Of a stretch of 64,000 nt of DNA, positions 61,401 through 64,000 are shown piece after piece. The position numbers and the translations under genes were made by a program. The notes under the pieces were generated by a model that saw only the letters and a program-made list of their open reading frames with translations, ran no database searches and was not told the origin of the DNA. This DNA is from JAGDMJ01 sp963809695 (lineage in GTDB: Bacteria; Bacteroidota; Ignavibacteria; UBA10030; UBA6906): positions 248,001-312,000 of the forward strand of contig CAWEKI010000010.1 in the NCBI GenBank assembly GCA_963809695.1, given 5' to 3'. How positions within the stretch are numbered: position 1 is the stretch's first letter; each line of letters opens with the position of its first letter.

Positions 61401-62273
61401 ATACCCGGACCATTCGGGCCAGAAGCCGCTCTCCGGCAGGGCAGAGCCTAGCTGCCAATCAAATCCGTATTTGCCCTTGAGGGCGAAATTGATGAGTTCG
61501 TGATCTCCGTAGAGAAATCCAACGGCAGCAGAAACGTTGTTGTACCAGAGCTGCCTGTTGGATGCGGACTCCGGAAATTGCTGGGTGATCTTCGCAAGAG
61601 GGTAGAAGAGTTCATCCTTGATCTTCTTTCTGTCTGCGGCCGTGAACCCCTTGTAATCATACAGGAAGTCATACCCGTAGGCCATGTCCACACCCCAGAA
61701 TGACTCCGAGAGGGTGCCGAAGAAAACATGAGCGGGACCGAGGATCGTATTATCCGTCGGGTACTGTAGATAGAGATCGGCGAACTTCAGGAGAATATCC
61801 CTTCCCGCCTCTGCGTACTTCTCGTTTCCCGTGGTTTGCCAGAGCATCCCCATCCAGACGAGGTGACTGGCGAGTCTGCGATTGTACCATCCTGCCCAGG
61901 ATGCATCGTATTTTGCACCCCGGTAGATTTCTGTCGTGTCCCTGGGGCAACGGTGCTCATGGGGACGGAACTCTTCGTAAAGAAGCTCCACGTCATGCTT
62001 CGGGCAGCTGTACGGCTGGTACTGGTAGGTCTGTTTGATCGGAGAGACAAAGATGGGCCCGTGTTGAATGAATCTGTCAACGGTAGACCTGTTCGCGTCG
62101 AAGATCGCTCTGTACCATTGGTACTGACCTATCCACTGCTTCGCCCGGGCGATCTCAGAGGAATCGGCCATGAGGCGGGGATGTGCAGAAGGTACGGCAG
62201 CGGTGGACAATGCGCAGACGCTGCAGCACCAAAGGACGAATTGGAAAATCGTGGCACACTTTAGTAAGCGCAT
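58470..62273 (-). CDS. Heparinase II/III-like polysaccharide lyase with CBM9-like tail
   Basis: 1267 aa with a signal peptide (LLKCATIFQFVLWCCSVCALS). Residues about 30-360 form an alpha/alpha toroid (HPRLMADSSEIARAKQWI, WAGWYNRRLASHLVWMGMLW, NRQLWYNNVSAAVGFLYGD). Heparinase II/III beta-sandwich from about 420: YLDYGIMGGEHGHPDRLQMGYYA with the His-rich loop, then SIAHNTVVLDQTSQTW. A long beta region follows, and about 1080-1267 form a CBM9/DOMON-like module (HGKKDLSATVFVMYDDSSLYVG, DTDCMEVILDTRTGSD). A uronic-acid polysaccharide lyase acting outside the cell is likely. It precedes the partial glycosidase on the same strand by 78 bp. Confidence 0.8.
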   Translation of the reverse strand: MRLLKCATIFQFVLWCCSVCALSTAAVPSAHPRLMADSSEIARAKQWIGQYQWYRAIFDANRSTVDRFIQHGPIFVSPIKQTYQYQPYSCPKHDVELLYEEFRPHEHRCPRDTTEIYRGAKYDASWAGWYNRRLASHLVWMGMLWQTTGNEKYAEAGRDILLKFADLYLQYPTDNTILGPAHVFFGTLSESFWGVDMAYGYDFLYDYKGFTAADRKKIKDELFYPLAKITQQFPESASNRQLWYNNVSAAVGFLYGDHELINFALKGKYGFDWQLGSALPESGFWPEWSGYHFVALRGMIHLAEMARHNGMDLYHRGIAGRTMKKMFDAPFRIITPNFEFPRSKDSGGGRILEYATFYEIGYSVYRDPMYLALLTLTGLQRGKQVVGEESGAHETENPISLFNVVPDLPTYRADIYPEQSTDLEGNGFAVLRNGTGKDRRYLYLDYGIMGGEHGHPDRLQMGYYALGRNWIVDPLNEMYFNPNLQLWYRQSIAHNTVVLDQTSQTWTNGYYRFFGVLPGLQVASGASSTEYPGAELTRTLLQVDDYFIDLCNIHAREPRLIDWPLHSFGKLTVDGINFRPEPADRFGKQPGIPGYDQLTEIASGKTGDSWEAVFEDEDGQHLVVRAIGEKGTQVFKAISPRLGGFYKQMVSDPKPIPMLMSRRTSASTRFAHLIQAYAASPSVTTFERTTEANTYRIIRTAGEDLVHADIDSLKFWLIRSEQGRLTRLATFNSGAVYRGDTLLLASPLPIERIECRWSNDTLYVDSSSPVSGTSIAGSGVKVVMLRGRPADFTSVGGHVILKRAGSPYEISTPANDTLFPGMQNVITIRELEPKAPGSAIAVPLRILMPADWQERTESQLTWWGGVVNLKAFNKGPISRVVAPGTYTKDVSWLTSARSEGVNMQETSAPVRQIPIRVPNDAPPVSLATNFIMGPDTVTKRLTVAAPLQAEILVPNGESQSILIRVRNLTPTSLSTKMAVTPHPAWSTKAPLKFVMHLKAREEKSFSIPVELTGYNPDNQLYPVRVRLSADHFSMEIVRDIYAGVAHRATSTLAFDGSWRGWDTTHPIAIDKATQVARLLLGNQPWHGKKDLSATVFVMYDDSSLYVGAHVLDDSLVTHWNFPVMSYPWDTDCMEVILDTRTGSDQGSDPPTPGLFRHLSMAEHRLTEFPPEKWQGGGAGGPTLPKPLLVPGAETFFSRTTGGYAMICRYPLSALGRIGLKLGAKLGFDVALSDNDGTTYRKNQHIWAGFNQNQSWWDMGTIGVLFFK

Positions 62274-62351
62274 AAGTTACTCCGAGTGTCTTGAATCCGA
62301 TAAGTCTCGCGTGCGTGGAATATTGATGCCTGGCAATTGCCTGGCAACGTC

Positions 62352-64000
62352 TCATCTCGGTGTAAGAATCGGCAGATCGATCCAGGCAAGCCCCACGTCG
62401 CGCTTCAAATGGCTCCGCGCGCCGGCCGGAATACCCAGACCGGCATAGCCGTCGTAGAAGAGCGCAAGCCTGTTTCCTGCCTTGACAACGGAGGGAAGCC
62501 CGATGATCTGTCTCGACCATGAACAAGTTGATCCGTCAAGGACAAGAGCTTTCTGTTTCGGCTTCCACTGTTCGAGATTCTTTGTCCAGTAAACCCAAAT
62601 CGCATCCGTGTATTCTAACCCGTCGCGAATTCCGACATGATTGGTGAAGAGGAACCACGTTTTGCTGCTCTTTTCATAGTAGAGCGAAGTGTTCTCCACC
62701 TGCTCTGCAGGAGGCACAATAGGCTTTCTGTCGATTGACCAACGTTTGTCAAGATCGCTGGTACGGGCGATGCCAATCGTCCTCAGGATGGGCTTGTCCG
62801 TGGAAGCGCTGTAGAACATCAGGTACCCTGTTTTCAGAGGAACGATGTGCCCGGGGCTTGCTGTGGCGGAGTAATAGGTCCCCCGCTTCGGACTGAAAGG
62901 GATGATGTCGTAGCGTTTCTTCCACGGGCCGGTGGGGGAATTTCCTTCTCCTTTCATGGTGAGATAAGGAAAATCAGGCACGAGGTCTGGCGCGGGTGAT
63001 GTGTGGGGGGTTCCCAGGTAAAACATGTGCCACTTCTGTCCGTCATTGAACGTCACGCCATACGACGCCGAGGCGCGGTCGGGATGATCCTTGTCGCCGA
63101 GGGGAAGGACTGGTCCATGCGCAGTCCAGTCGGTCAGGTTTGTGCTGGTTGCCAGGCAGGCCAGCCATCCTGTAGCGCCGGCCCCATCGTAATGCATGTA
63201 ATATTTCCCTTCATATTCCCACACCCAGATATCTCTGGCGCCGAGCGAATCGCATCCAGCGGGTCCGCTTCCGTGTTTGAAGACGACTCCATGGTCTTTC
63301 ACGGCAAGTTGATAGTGCGCGGCGGGTCTGTTGTCCTGATAGTCATCCGGCTCCAGGAGAGGGGTGATCCTGCTGCCGACTACGCCGCGGGAGGTCCCGC
63401 TGTTCGTGATCCGGACCATGGCACATCCACGGACAAGCGGCACGGTGAGCTCCACGGTCCGATGGTTGAAGCGTGCCACGATCGGAATCGGAGCATCAGC
63501 TCCCGGATGGAGGGCGTCGATGGTAAGATCCGTCGAGAGCCGTGAGACGTGACGCAGTCGCACTTTGACACTCCCGTCCCGTGGGCCAAATGTCACCGGC
63601 ATCACCCACCCTCCGGGGACTTCGAACAGATTCACCTTGGCCGAACCGTCCGGAACATCGACGCAGTGTGGTGCGAGGACCCATTTCTTTCCGCGCAAGG
63701 TTTGAAGGAGTGGACCGTAGTCGAGGTATTGCCGGTCCACCCATTCGCCGGGCCTGAGCGAGTGATCGTTTCCCGGAAACGGAGCCGTGGGAAAGACTCC
63801 CAGGTAAAGATACTTCTGAAAGAAGACGTCAGGATCGGGACGAAGATGTTTTTCTTCGCCAGTCCATCCAAGGGTCGGTTTTCGGATCCCCAGCAGGGCC
63901 GTCAGGTTGAGGGGGGAGCCGGCATACGTGAACTCGTCAAAGAAGCCGTCCGTATGCTTCAAAAGGTCGATCCGCTTGTCATGGTTGTTCACAAAGATCA
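62352..64000 (-). CDS. Glycosidase with GH43-like propeller (partial, 5' end outside window)
   Basis: The frame is open to the right edge (a GTG at 63992 is internal), so the protein is longer than the 546 residues seen. Residues 1-110 read like the end of a TIM-barrel glycosidase (HTDGFFDEFTYAGSPLNLT, then DVFFQKYLYLGVFPTAPFPGND). From about 215 a five-bladed propeller follows: WEYEGKYYMHYDGAGATGWL, DGQKWHMFYLGTPH, SATASPGHIVPLKTGYLMFY, ENTSLYYEKSSKTWFLFTNH and LALFYDGYAGLGI. This resembles GH43/GH117-type glycosidases. It is a fused or composite enzyme; the catalytic residues cannot be assigned safely. Confidence 0.7.
   Translation of the reverse strand, partial: IFVNNHDKRIDLLKHTDGFFDEFTYAGSPLNLTALLGIRKPTLGWTGEEKHLRPDPDVFFQKYLYLGVFPTAPFPGNDHSLRPGEWVDRQYLDYGPLLQTLRGKKWVLAPHCVDVPDGSAKVNLFEVPGGWVMPVTFGPRDGSVKVRLRHVSRLSTDLTIDALHPGADAPIPIVARFNHRTVELTVPLVRGCAMVRITNSGTSRGVVGSRITPLLEPDDYQDNRPAAHYQLAVKDHGVVFKHGSGPAGCDSLGARDIWVWEYEGKYYMHYDGAGATGWLACLATSTNLTDWTAHGPVLPLGDKDHPDRASASYGVTFNDGQKWHMFYLGTPHTSPAPDLVPDFPYLTMKGEGNSPTGPWKKRYDIIPFSPKRGTYYSATASPGHIVPLKTGYLMFYSASTDKPILRTIGIARTSDLDKRWSIDRKPIVPPAEQVENTSLYYEKSSKTWFLFTNHVGIRDGLEYTDAIWVYWTKNLEQWKPKQKALVLDGSTCSWSRQIIGLPSVVKAGNRLALFYDGYAGLGIPAGARSHLKRDVGLAWIDLPILTPR

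Noticed and set aside
1..64000. CRISPR array, rRNA, prophage or insertion-sequence ends.
   Set aside because: No regularly spaced repeats, rRNA segments, phage genes or paired terminal repeats were seen.

Overview
The window (64 kb, GC-rich, roughly 55-60% by eye) looks like the chromosome of a member of the Bacteroidota/Chlorobiota (FCB) group, most likely an Ignavibacteria- or Kryptonia-like lineage. The signs are three secreted proteins ending in type IX secretion (T9SS) sorting domains, two of which carry the typical PNPFNP signature, a PorV/PorQ-type outer membrane protein, a TonB receptor with an N-terminal carboxypeptidase-regulatory-like domain, and the lack of any phage or plasmid backbone. 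Shine-Dalgarno sequences are present before many genes and helped to choose starts.

Layout. (1) 1-6.0 kb: the 3' part of a C45-type Ntn-hydrolase fused to an M1-peptidase-like C-terminal region; a translationally coupled trio (helix-hairpin-helix protein, SDR oxidoreductase, unknown 520-aa protein); and an EamA transporter gene that has lost its middle. (2) 6.0-11.9 kb: a CbpA-type DnaJ and a secreted beta-helix glycosidase-like protein on the minus strand, divergent from a uroporphyrinogen-decarboxylase-family protein coupled to an AzgA-type purine permease. (3) 11.9-40.8 kb: a co-directional locus of about 28 kb that behaves like a polysaccharide utilization system. A LacI regulator with its own promoter and two operator-like palindromes heads it. 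Then come a T9SS cargo made of two identical 1,100-bp repeats, a TonB receptor, a large secreted protein, a PorV-type protein, a SurA-like isomerase, a sugar ABC importer (binding protein plus two permeases, no ATPase), two six-hairpin glycosidase-like proteins, a zinc dehydrogenase, a lipoprotein, a LamG/T9SS protein and a GH2 beta-mannosidase. (4) 40.8-43.6 kb, minus strand: a GH130-type mannoside phosphorylase/hydrolase preceded by a long-chain acyl-CoA ligase. (5) 43.7-48.0 kb: 5'-nucleotidase, P-loop kinase-like protein, organophosphate-type MFS transporter and a stand-alone transposase-like HTH protein. (6) 48.3-54.2 kb: a four-gene minus-strand operon (MauL-like cupredoxin, outer membrane protein, sensor kinase, NtrC-type sigma54 activator), with a near-consensus sigma54 promoter in front of a neighbouring cupredoxin lipoprotein. 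(7) 54.5-58.3 kb: tRNA-Ser(CGA), an OmpA-family remnant, an acyl-ACP desaturase with an extra N-terminal winged-helix-like domain, and a cytochrome-b561-like/YceI pair. (8) 58.5-64 kb, minus strand: a heparinase II/III-like protein with a CBM9-like tail and a partial glycosidase with a GH43-like propeller.

How it fits together: the large locus should bind and degrade an extracellular glycan outside the cell (T9SS cargo), bring oligosaccharides across the outer membrane (TonB receptor) and the inner membrane (ABC importer), and finish them with GH2, GH130 and six-hairpin enzymes. The GH2/GH130 pair points to beta-mannosides, but the real substrate cannot be read from sequence. The most testable new points are the sigma54-controlled cupredoxin module, the perfect 1.1-kb duplication inside a secreted binding protein, the looping-type LacI operator pair, the desaturase fusion, and two genes that both carry in-frame internal deletions.
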